Assembly (NCBI RefSeq): GCF_021044935.1
Contig: NZ_JAJNMP010000005.1
Coordinates: 1 to 64,000, forward strand
From: Agromyces cavernae
GTDB taxonomy: Bacteria; Actinomycetota; Actinomycetes; Actinomycetales; Microbacteriaceae
DNA length: 64,000 bases
Direction: 5' to 3'
The translations under genes and the position numbers were made by a program. The notes under the pieces are model-generated. The model ran no database searches. It was not told where the DNA came from and saw only the letters and a program-made list of their open reading frames with translations. Numbering within the stretch: the stretch's first letter is position 1; each line of letters opens with the position of its first letter. Of this stretch, positions 57,398-64,000 are shown piece by piece.

Positions 57398-57506
57398 GAC
57401 TGCAACGGATTTCGCAATTCTACCGAATTATCAACGGTGACACTTTCGTATCGGCGAACAAGCGGCGAAAATTGTCTACAACCCCCACACAGCATTCGGA
57501 GTAATC
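57398..57506. promoter_or_regulatory. Operator region between the Lrp gene and ald
   Basis: This 109-base AT-rich gap holds TTTCGC (57412 area) and GCGAAA (57466 area) as inverted half-sites, with GCAATTC/GAATTATC between. Several dyads fit multi-site Lrp/AldR binding. Confidence 0.5.
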
Positions 57507-58607
57507 ATGCACATCGGTGTGCCCACTGAGATCAAGAACAACGAATTCCGCGTCGCCATGACGCCCGCGGGCGTGCACGCGCTCGCGACGCGCGGCCACC
57601 GCGTCGCCATCCAGGCCGGGGCCGGCGCGGGTGCCGGGTACTCCGACGACGAGTACGCCGTCGCCGGTGCCACCATCGTCGCCACGGCCGAAGAGGCGTG
57701 GTCGGCCGAGCTCGTGCTCAAGGTGAAAGAGCCGATCGCTTCCGAGTACGGGTTCCTGCGCGAAGACCTCACGCTCTTCACCTACCTGCACCTCGCCGCA
57801 GACCTGCCGCTGACCCGGGCGATCCTCGACTCCGGCGTCACCGCGATCGCCTACGAGACGGTGCAGCTGGCCGACCGGTCGCTGCCGCTGCTCACTCCGA
57901 TGAGCGAGGTCGCGGGTCGCCTCGCACCGCAGGTCGGCGCTGCCGAGCTGCTCGCCTCACGCGGCGGTCGCGGGGTGCTGATGGCCGGCGTGCCCGGCAC
58001 CAGCCCGGCGAAGGTCGTCGTCATCGGCGGCGGCGTCGCGGGAGAGCAGGCCGCCGCGACGGCGCTCGGCCTCGGCGCCGACGTCACGGTGTTCGACATC
58101 TCACTGCCCAAGCTGCGCGAAATCGACGCCCGGTACGACCACCGCATCCACACCCTCGCCTCGTCGCCGTACGAGATCGCCCGTCAGCTGAAGGATGCCG
58201 ACCTCGTGATCGGCGCCGTGCTCGTGCCGGGTGCCGCCGCGCCGAAGGTGGTCACCGACGAGATGGTCGCCGGCATGAAGCGAGGCTCGGTGCTCGTCGA
58301 CATCGCGATCGACCAGGGCGGCTGCTTCGAGGGCTCGCACGCGACGACCCACGCCGACCCGACGTTCCGCGTGCACGACGCGATCTTCTACTGCGTCGCG
58401 AACATGCCCGGCGCAGTGCCGGCGACCTCGACCCCGGCGCTCACCAACTCGACGCTTCCGTACACCCTGAAGATCGCCGACCTCGGCTGGCAGGCCGCGC
58501 TGGCCGCCGACCCCGCGCTCGCGAAGGGCCTGAACGCGACCGGCGGGCACCTCACCAACGAGGGCGTCGCCGCCGCGCACGGCCTCGAGTACTCCGCCGC
58601 CGGCTGA
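57507..58607 (+). CDS. ald: Alanine dehydrogenase
   Basis: This 366-residue NAD-dependent enzyme interconverts alanine with pyruvate and ammonia. The substrate lysine and histidine are in VLKVKEP and [10 protein letters not shown], and the NAD motif [14 protein letters not shown] is near residue 172. The start ATG 57507 follows a leader of unclear length. Regulation is by the divergent Lrp-type gene. Confidence 0.95.
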   Translation: MHIGVPTEIKNNEFRVAMTPAGVHALATRGHRVAIQAGAGAGAGYSDDEYAVAGATIVATAEEAWSAELVLKVKEPIASEYGFLREDLTLFTYLHLAADLPLTRAILDSGVTAIAYETVQLADRSLPLLTPMSEVAGRLAPQVGAAELLASRGGRGVLMAGVPGTSPAKVVVIGGGVAGEQAAATALGLGADVTVFDISLPKLREIDARYDHRIHTLASSPYEIARQLKDADLVIGAVLVPGAAAPKVVTDEMVAGMKRGSVLVDIAIDQGGCFEGSHATTHADPTFRVHDAIFYCVANMPGAVPATSTPALTNSTLPYTLKIADLGWQAALAADPALAKGLNATGGHLTNEGVAAAHGLEYSAAG

Positions 58608-58655
58608 GGGACGCCACCGCCCGGTGCGCCGACCGCGGCGATCTCGTTGGGAGTC

Positions 58656-59099
58656 TTAGGGTCGCAGTGCCTCGATGACCTTCTGCACTCGCCGCGTTCG
58701 GGTGTCGTCAGTCTTGGCGGTCTCAACCGACTGAGCGTGTGCGCGCTGTTTGCTGTACGAAAGCGTCGACCAGGCCTTCGCTGCCGACGGGTCCGTGTCG
58801 AGGGCCGCCGCAAGTTCTGTGGGAATGTCGACGGTGCGCGGTGCGTCGTCGACTTCGAGGGTGACCTCGATCTCGTCGCCCGCGCCGCGGCCGGTGGCGG
58901 CCCGGGTTTCGGCGTTGAACGAGATCAGAAATCGGCCGCCCATCGATGCGATCGAGTTTCGGTACGTGTAGCCGCCGTCGATGGTGACGACGACGGGCAC
59001 GCGCTTGCCGCGGCCGAAGCCGAGCACGATGTCATCGGGGACGACGATGCCGACGTTGTTCCCGCCGGTGGCCCACAGCGTTGTTCGGTAGCTGACCAT
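58656..59099 (-). CDS. DUF1905/YdeI-type protein
   Basis: This 147-residue protein has a DUF1905 beta domain (RTTLWATGGNNVGIVVPDDIV) and a C-terminal bacteriocin-protection YdeI-like helix region (AAKAWSTLSYSKQRAHAQSV). The function is not established. ATG 59099 is preceded by AAGGAGC. It is the last gene of a leftward block of redox and membrane genes. Confidence 0.82.
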   Translation of the reverse strand: MVSYRTTLWATGGNNVGIVVPDDIVLGFGRGKRVPVVVTIDGGYTYRNSIASMGGRFLISFNAETRAATGRGAGDEIEVTLEVDDAPRTVDIPTELAAALDTDPSAAKAWSTLSYSKQRAHAQSVETAKTDDTRTRRVQKVIEALRP

Positions 59100-59148
59100 G
59101 GTTGCTCCTTCGTGAATATCGATAGTGCTCTCGCGCCGTGTCATCCGT

Positions 59149-59838
59149 TCAGCGACGGTGCGCGTCAGGATGCGGGACGGTGCGGTAGGCGTAGAGGGAT
59201 GCGCCGAGCAGCCACGCGAACCCGGCCACGACCGAGATCCACAGGAAGAGCACGCCAAGGGGTGAGGCAGACAATGCCGCGCCGCCGACGAATCCGGCGA
59301 CGATCGCGACTCCGCTGACGATGGAGAGCAGGAATACGGTGCGGGAGCCGCGGGAGCGCGCCCATGCGGCGACGATGAATGCTGCGATGCCGAGGGTGAG
59401 GAATCCGATGGCGCCGAACGCCAAGTGCAGCAATGCGCTGAGCGATCCGTCGCCGCTCGAGCTGCCAGGAGGGAAGCCCGCCATCGGGTCGGGTGGGAAG
59501 ATGCCGCTGCCGACCAGGCACAGTCCGTAGACTCCGAGCAGTGCGCCCACCCATCCGGCTCGTCGGTTGGGTGTGACCGTTCGAGCGAAACCGACCGCGG
59601 CGGCGATGATCATCAGGCCGGTCAGGATCAGGTTGGCCGTCTGGATCCAGCCGGTGTCGGTGAGCATCAACAGGCTGAGCGCATGCTGGCTGAAGTCGAA
59701 GCCTGGCTTGAGCGCGGCGTGTACCACGGCGACGATCAGGTAGAACGGTCCGGCGACCACGCCCCAGCCGAGCAGGGAGCGGGTGACGGCTGCGCGGAGG
59801 TCGAATCCCTCGGCATTTCGGCCCGTCGTCGTGGTCAT
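59149..59838 (-). CDS. DUF998 membrane protein
   Basis: This 229-residue integral membrane protein has about six helices. The motif FSQHALSLLMLTDTGWIQTANLILTG and IFPPDPMAGFPPG are typical of DUF998. The function is unknown. ATG 59838 has AAAGGGA upstream. It lies between the DUF1905 and DHFR-like genes on the same strand. Confidence 0.85.
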   Translation of the reverse strand: MTTTTGRNAEGFDLRAAVTRSLLGWGVVAGPFYLIVAVVHAALKPGFDFSQHALSLLMLTDTGWIQTANLILTGLMIIAAAVGFARTVTPNRRAGWVGALLGVYGLCLVGSGIFPPDPMAGFPPGSSSGDGSLSALLHLAFGAIGFLTLGIAAFIVAAWARSRGSRTVFLLSIVSGVAIVAGFVGGAALSASPLGVLFLWISVVAGFAWLLGASLYAYRTVPHPDAHRR

Positions 59839-59921
59839 GGGGTCCCTTTCCTGGATGTGGGGTGGCTGTTCGATCTCGGTTCTCTCATGATCATTCTTGC
59901 GATCTCGTGCTTCTTGTTTCA

Positions 59922-60473
59922 TCACGCGGGCTGGTAGCGCAGGATGACCACGCCCGAGTCGTAGCGGCGCACGTCTGCGAGTTGGAATGGCATCTGGGGT
60001 GCGTGGTGCGAGATGAGGTCCGCAGGTTCGGTAGCGCCGACGAAGAGTGGGTGCACCCAGATCTGCAACTCGTCGAGGAGCTGCTCGCGAATGAGGGTGC
60101 CAGTGAGCGGACCGAATCCGTACTGCACGATGTCCTGCCCTGGCTGTTCCTTCAGGTCGCAGACCAGACCGGGGAAGTCCTCGACCCGGGTGGCCGTGGT
60201 GTTGTTCCAGGCCGGGTCGGTCAGGCTGTCGGAGGCCACGAACTTCGGCAGTGCGTTCATCCGGTCGGCCATGCCGGTCTCGTCCGCGAGATTCGGCCAC
60301 ACCTCGGAGAAGCTCTCGTAGGTTCGGCGTCCCATGATCACGGCGTCGACGCTGAACAGCAGGTCGTGTGCGTACTGTGCGGCGTCGTCGCTGCGGTAGC
60401 CGAAGGTCCAGTGTTGAGGGTCCTGGACCACACCGTCGATCGACATGTAGGTCGAGTTGATCATGCGTCGCAT
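59922..60473 (-). CDS. Dihydrofolate reductase-family (RibD_C) reductase
   Basis: This 183-residue protein has the DHFR-like/RibD_C fold: INSTYMSIDGVVQDPQHW at the start, AVIMGRRTYESFSEVWP and the substrate loop VQYGFGPLTGTLI. Its substrate is unknown. It is 11 bases downstream of the flavin oxidoreductase, so the two are probably co-transcribed. A broken relative lies at 61.8 kb. Confidence 0.85.
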   Translation of the reverse strand: MRRMINSTYMSIDGVVQDPQHWTFGYRSDDAAQYAHDLLFSVDAVIMGRRTYESFSEVWPNLADETGMADRMNALPKFVASDSLTDPAWNNTTATRVEDFPGLVCDLKEQPGQDIVQYGFGPLTGTLIREQLLDELQIWVHPLFVGATEPADLISHHAPQMPFQLADVRRYDSGVVILRYQPA

Positions 60474-60484
60474 TGGTTCTCCTT

Positions 60485-61801
60485 CTAGGGGGTGGGCGGG
60501 ATGTTCTGGTTGAGGTGGAAGACGTTGCCGGGATCCCAGCGGTCCTTCAGAGCGGTCAGGCGGGCGAGCTTGGCCGGCGGGTACGCCGCGCGGATGCCGG
60601 CCGCACCCTCGTCCGTGAGCACGTTGACGTACGCGCCGCTGGCGAAGGGGGCCAGGCGTGCTGCCGAGGTCCGTGCTCGCTCGATCCGTTCGGCATCCTC
60701 GGCGGGATCGGTCCAGCGAGTCGCGGCGACGTACTCGAAGGCCGTGTCGCGATGGCTGAACGCCGTGTCTTCGTCGGGCACATCAGCGATCGCGCCGCCA
60801 TAGGCCTGCAGACTCGCCGCCACGGACGGGTCGTGCTCGAGCAGCGAATCGAACGCCGCGTCCGGCAGCTCTCGAAAGTAGTGCCCCTTCCAATAGCGGC
60901 GCACCGCGTGGCCTTCGACGGTGTCGTCGCGTCGCTGCAGCTCGACGTACGAGAGCTCGGCGATCCGCTCCTCGACCGGACGGCCGAGACTCCGCAGCTC
61001 GCGGGCGAGACGCCGGCCGGCCTCCGGGTCACCGACCCACACGAAGCCGACCGTCACGATTCCGTCGATCAGGGTCGCGGCGAAGGTGGCCTGTCGAGGC
61101 GCTGCGGCGTTGAGGTCCCGCCATGCGGTCAGGACGCCGGCGGCACCCTCGGCTGGGAAGTCGGCCTCGACGCTGAGGGCACGGGTGCCGACGGGGTGGA
61201 GTGTGAACTCGAACTCGGTGACGATCCCGAAGTTCCCGCCGCCGCCGCGCAGCCCCCAGTAGAGCTCGGGATTCTGGTCAGCGGAAGCGTGCACCAGATC
61301 GCCATCGGCGGTGACCATCTCGAACGAGACGACATTGTCGCAGGCCAAGCCGTGTTGCCGCGCCAGCCAGCCCATGCCGCCGCCGAGCGTGAGCCCGCCG
61401 ACGCCGGTGTGCGACACATTGCCGGCCGTGGTGGCGAGGCCGTGCTCCTGTGCCGCAAGGTCTAGGGCGCCGAGAAGCGCGCCGCCTTGCACCCATGCCC
61501 GCCGTCGTTCGGGATCCACTCGAACGGCCGCGAGGGGGGTCAGGTCGATCATCATGCCGCGGTCGGGCGCGGACAGGCCGAGAACGCTGTGCCCACCGCA
61601 TCGGACGCCGACCTCGAGGCCGAGCTCGCGGGCTGCACGCACGGCGACCCGCACGTCGCCGACGCTCGCGCACCGCACGATCAGTTCGGGCCGACGGTCG
61701 ACCATGGCGTTCCAGACCCGGCGCGCGTGGTCGTAGCCGGGGTCGTCGGGCAGCAGCAGGTGCCCGTCGAGGTCGGCAGAGGACAAGATCGTGGTTGTCA
61801 T
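60485..61801 (-). CDS. FAD-linked oxidase, berberine-bridge type
   Basis: This 438-residue flavoprotein has a PCMH FAD-binding domain (VGVRCGGHSVLGLS with the histidine that can bind FAD, and VGGLTLGGGMGWLARQHGL) and a C-terminal BBE domain ending DRWDPGNVFHLNQNIPP. Relatives oxidise sugars or secondary metabolites. ATG 61801 has GGAGGAG 9-10 bases upstream. Confidence 0.88.
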   Translation of the reverse strand: MTTTILSSADLDGHLLLPDDPGYDHARRVWNAMVDRRPELIVRCASVGDVRVAVRAARELGLEVGVRCGGHSVLGLSAPDRGMMIDLTPLAAVRVDPERRRAWVQGGALLGALDLAAQEHGLATTAGNVSHTGVGGLTLGGGMGWLARQHGLACDNVVSFEMVTADGDLVHASADQNPELYWGLRGGGGNFGIVTEFEFTLHPVGTRALSVEADFPAEGAAGVLTAWRDLNAAAPRQATFAATLIDGIVTVGFVWVGDPEAGRRLARELRSLGRPVEERIAELSYVELQRRDDTVEGHAVRRYWKGHYFRELPDAAFDSLLEHDPSVAASLQAYGGAIADVPDEDTAFSHRDTAFEYVAATRWTDPAEDAERIERARTSAARLAPFASGAYVNVLTDEGAAGIRAAYPPAKLARLTALKDRWDPGNVFHLNQNIPPTP

Positions 61802-61944
61802 GTTGTGGCTCTCCTCCGCACGCACGGGTTCACGCGAGACGAGCCGGATTCCTTGTCGTGATCGACGAAGTCGAAGTGCCAGCGTTCCATGTGGTTGACA
61901 ACGCCGTCGACTGTGACGATCGTGGAGTCGATGATTGCTCGCAT
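61798..61944 (-). pseudogene. Truncated DHFR-family remnant
   Basis: The first 30 codons (from ATG 61944, AGAAGG upstream) read MRAIIDSTIVTVDGVV then HMERWHFDFVDHD, a clear start of a DHFR-like protein like the intact one 1.4 kb downstream. The rest becomes unrelated residues and stops at 61798, giving 48 residues instead of about 180. The remainder seems to have been deleted where the flavin oxidase gene now begins. It overlaps that gene's start codon. Confidence 0.65.
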
Positions 61945-62006
61945 GGTGGTGTTCCTTCTCGTGATTCGCGTGCCTCCATACTCGGTCGAGCGGTGATCCC
62001 GGTGAA

Positions 62007-62035
62007 GGTCCACCCGGGCGGCTGGATAGTGGACC
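62007..62035. promoter_or_regulatory. Candidate MocR operator
   Basis: GGTCCAC (62007-62013) and GTGGACC (62029-62035) are inverted repeats. AGTGG-A-CCACT overlaps the second arm. MocR/PdxR-type regulators use similar AGTGG-type half-sites. The site lies between the regulator gene and the leftward redox genes. Confidence 0.45.
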
Positions 62036-62075
62036 ACTTCGACCTCCCCGAGGCCGTCTCGGGCGTGGTCCGCTG

Positions 62076-63491
62076 ATGGCGGTGCGCTGGTCGGGACCGA
62101 CACCGGAGTTGCTCATCCCCCTCGAGCGTGGCGGCGGCCCTCTGACTGCCCAACTGCAGCGCGAGCTTCGACGCACCATCCGCGACGGCCGCCTCACCGC
62201 AGGAGAGCGGCTCCCGTCGTCTCGCTCGCTCGCTGCTCACCTGGGCGTCTCGCGCGGGCTGGTCGTCGAGTGCTACGAGCAGCTCGTCGCCGAGGGATAC
62301 CTCGTGACGGCCGCAGGCTCGGGCACCCGGGTTGCTCGGGAAGTCGCGGAAGCGACTCGCGAGCCACCGACGGCCGAGACGGAGGAGCTGCATCCGAGGG
62401 TGGATGTCGATTTCGAGTACGGCATCCCCGACCTCGCGTCGTTCCCGACGCACGATTGGCTGTGGGCGATGGCCGAGGCGGCCCGAACCGCGCCGAACGC
62501 AGTCATGGGCGACGAGCACGGCGCCGGGTCGGCACGGCTCCGAAGCGTCGTCACCGCCTACCATCGCCGAGTCAGGGCCGGAACCGCGGACACCGGCGAC
62601 GCGGTCATCGTCGGCGGCTTCCGGCACGGCCTCAACCTCGTGTTCGGCGCCCTCGCGCGGCGCGGTGTCGACCTGGTCGGTCTTGAGAATCCGGGCCCTC
62701 GGGAGCACGACGTCATCGCCCGGCGGGCCGGACTCAACCCGGCGCCGGTGCGGGTGGACGCCGACGGTGTCGACGTCGAGGCACTGCGCCGATCCGGTGC
62801 CCGCGCCGTGCTTGTGACTCCCGCCCACCAGTGCCCCACCGGTGTGGCGCTCACCCCGCGGCGCCGACGCGACCTCATCGCATGGGCAGAGTCGGTCGAC
62901 GGATGGATCCTCGAGGACGACTACGACGCGGAGTTCCGTTACGACCGCCAGCCGGTGGGCTCGCTCCAGGGCCTTGCACCCGAGCGCGTGGTCGCCCTCG
63001 GGTCGGTGAGCAAGACCCTCGCGCCGGGGATGCGGATCGGCTGGATCCTCGCCCCACCGCGACTCCGCGATGACCTGGTACGGGCGAAGCAGTTGTCGAG
63101 TCGCGGCGTGCCGGCCCTCGATCAGCTCGCCCTCGCGGAGCTGATCGAGTCCGGCAGGTTCGACCGGCATCTGCGGCGGATGCGCACCGTGTACGCCGCC
63201 CGCCGGGCGGTGCTGGTTGAGACCTTAGCCGAGCGTCGGCCCGATCTCGCCCTGGAGGGGCTCGTTGCGGGATGTCACGCGGTGCTCCGGCTTCCGGATG
63301 GCGCGGACGAGGCTGCAGTTGCCGAAGAGGCGCTCACGGCATCGGTGATGGTGAAACCGCTCGGCGCGTATCGTCTGCCGGACCCTCCTGATACCCGGCC
63401 GCATCGTCCAGCGCTGGTGATCGGCTTTGGGAACGTCGATGAGACGCGAATCAAGCACGGTGTGGGGGTGCTCGCCGGAATCGTGCCGTAA
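62076..63491 (+). CDS. MocR/PdxR-type PLP-dependent regulator
   Basis: This 471-residue regulator is a fusion of a GntR winged helix (residues 15-85, LPSSRSLAAHLGVSRGLVVECY) and an aminotransferase-like domain with the PLP lysine in GSVSKTLAPGMRIGW. Such proteins sense PLP or amino compounds. It is divergent from the flavin/DHFR-like block and may regulate it. Confidence 0.9.
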   Translation: MAVRWSGPTPELLIPLERGGGPLTAQLQRELRRTIRDGRLTAGERLPSSRSLAAHLGVSRGLVVECYEQLVAEGYLVTAAGSGTRVAREVAEATREPPTAETEELHPRVDVDFEYGIPDLASFPTHDWLWAMAEAARTAPNAVMGDEHGAGSARLRSVVTAYHRRVRAGTADTGDAVIVGGFRHGLNLVFGALARRGVDLVGLENPGPREHDVIARRAGLNPAPVRVDADGVDVEALRRSGARAVLVTPAHQCPTGVALTPRRRRDLIAWAESVDGWILEDDYDAEFRYDRQPVGSLQGLAPERVVALGSVSKTLAPGMRIGWILAPPRLRDDLVRAKQLSSRGVPALDQLALAELIESGRFDRHLRRMRTVYAARRAVLVETLAERRPDLALEGLVAGCHAVLRLPDGADEAAVAEEALTASVMVKPLGAYRLPDPPDTRPHRPALVIGFGNVDETRIKHGVGVLAGIVP

Positions 63492-63508
63492 GGCCTCGGG
63501 GGGTTGCC

Positions 63509-63820
63509 CTACCCCTCGGATCCGGCAAGCGTCCAGGGCAGGCCCGCCTGATGCCAGTCGACGATGCCGCCGTCGATGTTGACGGCGTCGAAGCCCTGGG
63601 CTTCGAGGTACTGCACCGCCTGCGCACTGCGTCCGCCGACGTGGCACAGCACGTAGACGGTGGTGTCGCGCGGAAGTTCGTCGACGCGGGCCACGAGCTC
63701 GCCGAGTGGGATGTCGATCGTGCCTTCGATGTGCGCCCGCAGGTGCTCGCTCGGCTCTCGTACGTCGAGGATGACGGCGCCGTCGACCGCGTGCACGTCT
63801 GCTGGGATCACTGAGCGCAT
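63509..63820 (-). CDS. Rhodanese-like sulfurtransferase
   Basis: This 103-residue single-domain rhodanese has the active-site loop VLCHVGGRSAQ with catalytic cysteine, and the conserved LDVREPSEHLRAHI and NIDGGIVDWHQAG. It probably transfers sulfane sulfur to cyanide or a protein acceptor. ATG 63820 has AGAAGG upstream. Confidence 0.92.
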   Translation of the reverse strand: MRSVIPADVHAVDGAVILDVREPSEHLRAHIEGTIDIPLGELVARVDELPRDTTVYVLCHVGGRSAQAVQYLEAQGFDAVNIDGGIVDWHQAGLPWTLAGSEG

Positions 63821-64000
63821 CGGGATTCCTTCTCGTAGGGATGATTCGAGGCTACCTCCCGTCGCGGCCTCCTGGGCCCGATCGCGTCGAATGCCGAAGG
63901 GTGGAACCGGGACGGATGCGGCGATGCTTCCGAGGATTTCGCGGGTTTCGACTTAGGGTGTCGGTGTGTGGCGGCTGGATCGAAACGACGACGGGGATGA
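63821..64000. other. Window end with a possible gene start
   Basis: No supported gene. A GTG at 63966 opens a frame (VWRLDRNDDGD) that runs off the window and could be the start of a rightward gene; TTAGGG just upstream is a weak -10 candidate. This is too short to call. Confidence 0.25.

Noticed and set aside
63966..64000. Start of a gene at the window end
   Set aside because: Only 11 codons visible and no convincing signal; noted but not called as a CDS.

Overview
The window is high-GC (about 70%) DNA with dense, strongly codon-biased genes. It looks like a chromosomal segment of an actinobacterium of the family Microbacteriaceae, and the gene set is Agromyces-like. Markers for this are senX3-regX3, CarD, GlnR, fused ispDF, DUF3027, DUF2530, DUF3263, DUF4032, WXG100, orphan MsiK-type ATPase, SufR-like and DtxR regulators. 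The genus is an inference from protein character; no marker gene such as 16S rRNA is present.

Layout. 0-2.6 kb: the tail of an unknown gene, two small hypotheticals, a PAP2 phosphatase and a conserved family hypothetical. 2.6-18.6 kb: a phosphate/nitrogen block. It holds a structured RNA candidate before an aminodeoxychorismate lyase-like gene, then pstSCAB, a Nudix/histidine-phosphatase fusion, polyphosphate kinase, GlnR, nitrobindin-like and YgfZ-like genes, a methyltransferase, gpmA, phoU and senX3-regX3. PHO-box-like 11-nt direct repeats precede pstS and lie between phoU and senX3. 18.6-26.1 kb: lipoprotein, carD, ispDF, cysS, rlmB, a nested palindromic repeat, a DUF4032 kinase-like gene and an MsiK/UgpC-type ATPase. 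26.3-33.3 kb: DsbA-like protein, tRNA-Thr, DMT exporter, nitroreductase, msrB, DUF3263, LytR_C protein, cold-shock gene, groEL behind a perfect CIRCE operator, and a WXG100 protein. 33.4-40.4 kb: an OmpR-type two-component pair whose kinase carries an unusual insertion, then a SufR-like regulator divergent from a translationally coupled folE - FAD reductase - folP2-like - RibD-like operon.

40.4-47.8 kb: a clover-leaf inverted repeat, an XPB-like helicase with its helicase-associated partner, cold shock/DUF3027, DUF2530, serC and a DtxR-family regulator. 47.8-51 kb: two secreted cell-wall hydrolases (NlpC/P60 and CHAP) that share core promoter, leader layout, ribosome-binding site with TTG start, and N-terminal region, with an HNH protein between them; then a 34-residue orphan peptide gene. 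51-58.6 kb: lactonase-like beta-propeller, tRNA-Arg, SWIM-SNF2 helicase, ATP-dependent DNA ligase, and an Lrp regulator divergent from alanine dehydrogenase. 58.6-64 kb: a more accessory-looking block (DUF1905, DUF998, DHFR-like reductase, berberine-bridge-type oxidoreductase, truncated DHFR-like remnant) opposite a MocR-type regulator, ending in a rhodanese.

The most interesting points are the shared control module of the two hydrolases, the second pterin-type gene cluster under a cysteine-rich regulator, the structured RNA before the lyase-like gene, the 34-residue peptide, and the many genes whose start codon sits 6-9 bases after a TANNNT box, as expected for leaderless transcripts. No CRISPR array, insertion sequence, prophage or rRNA was seen.
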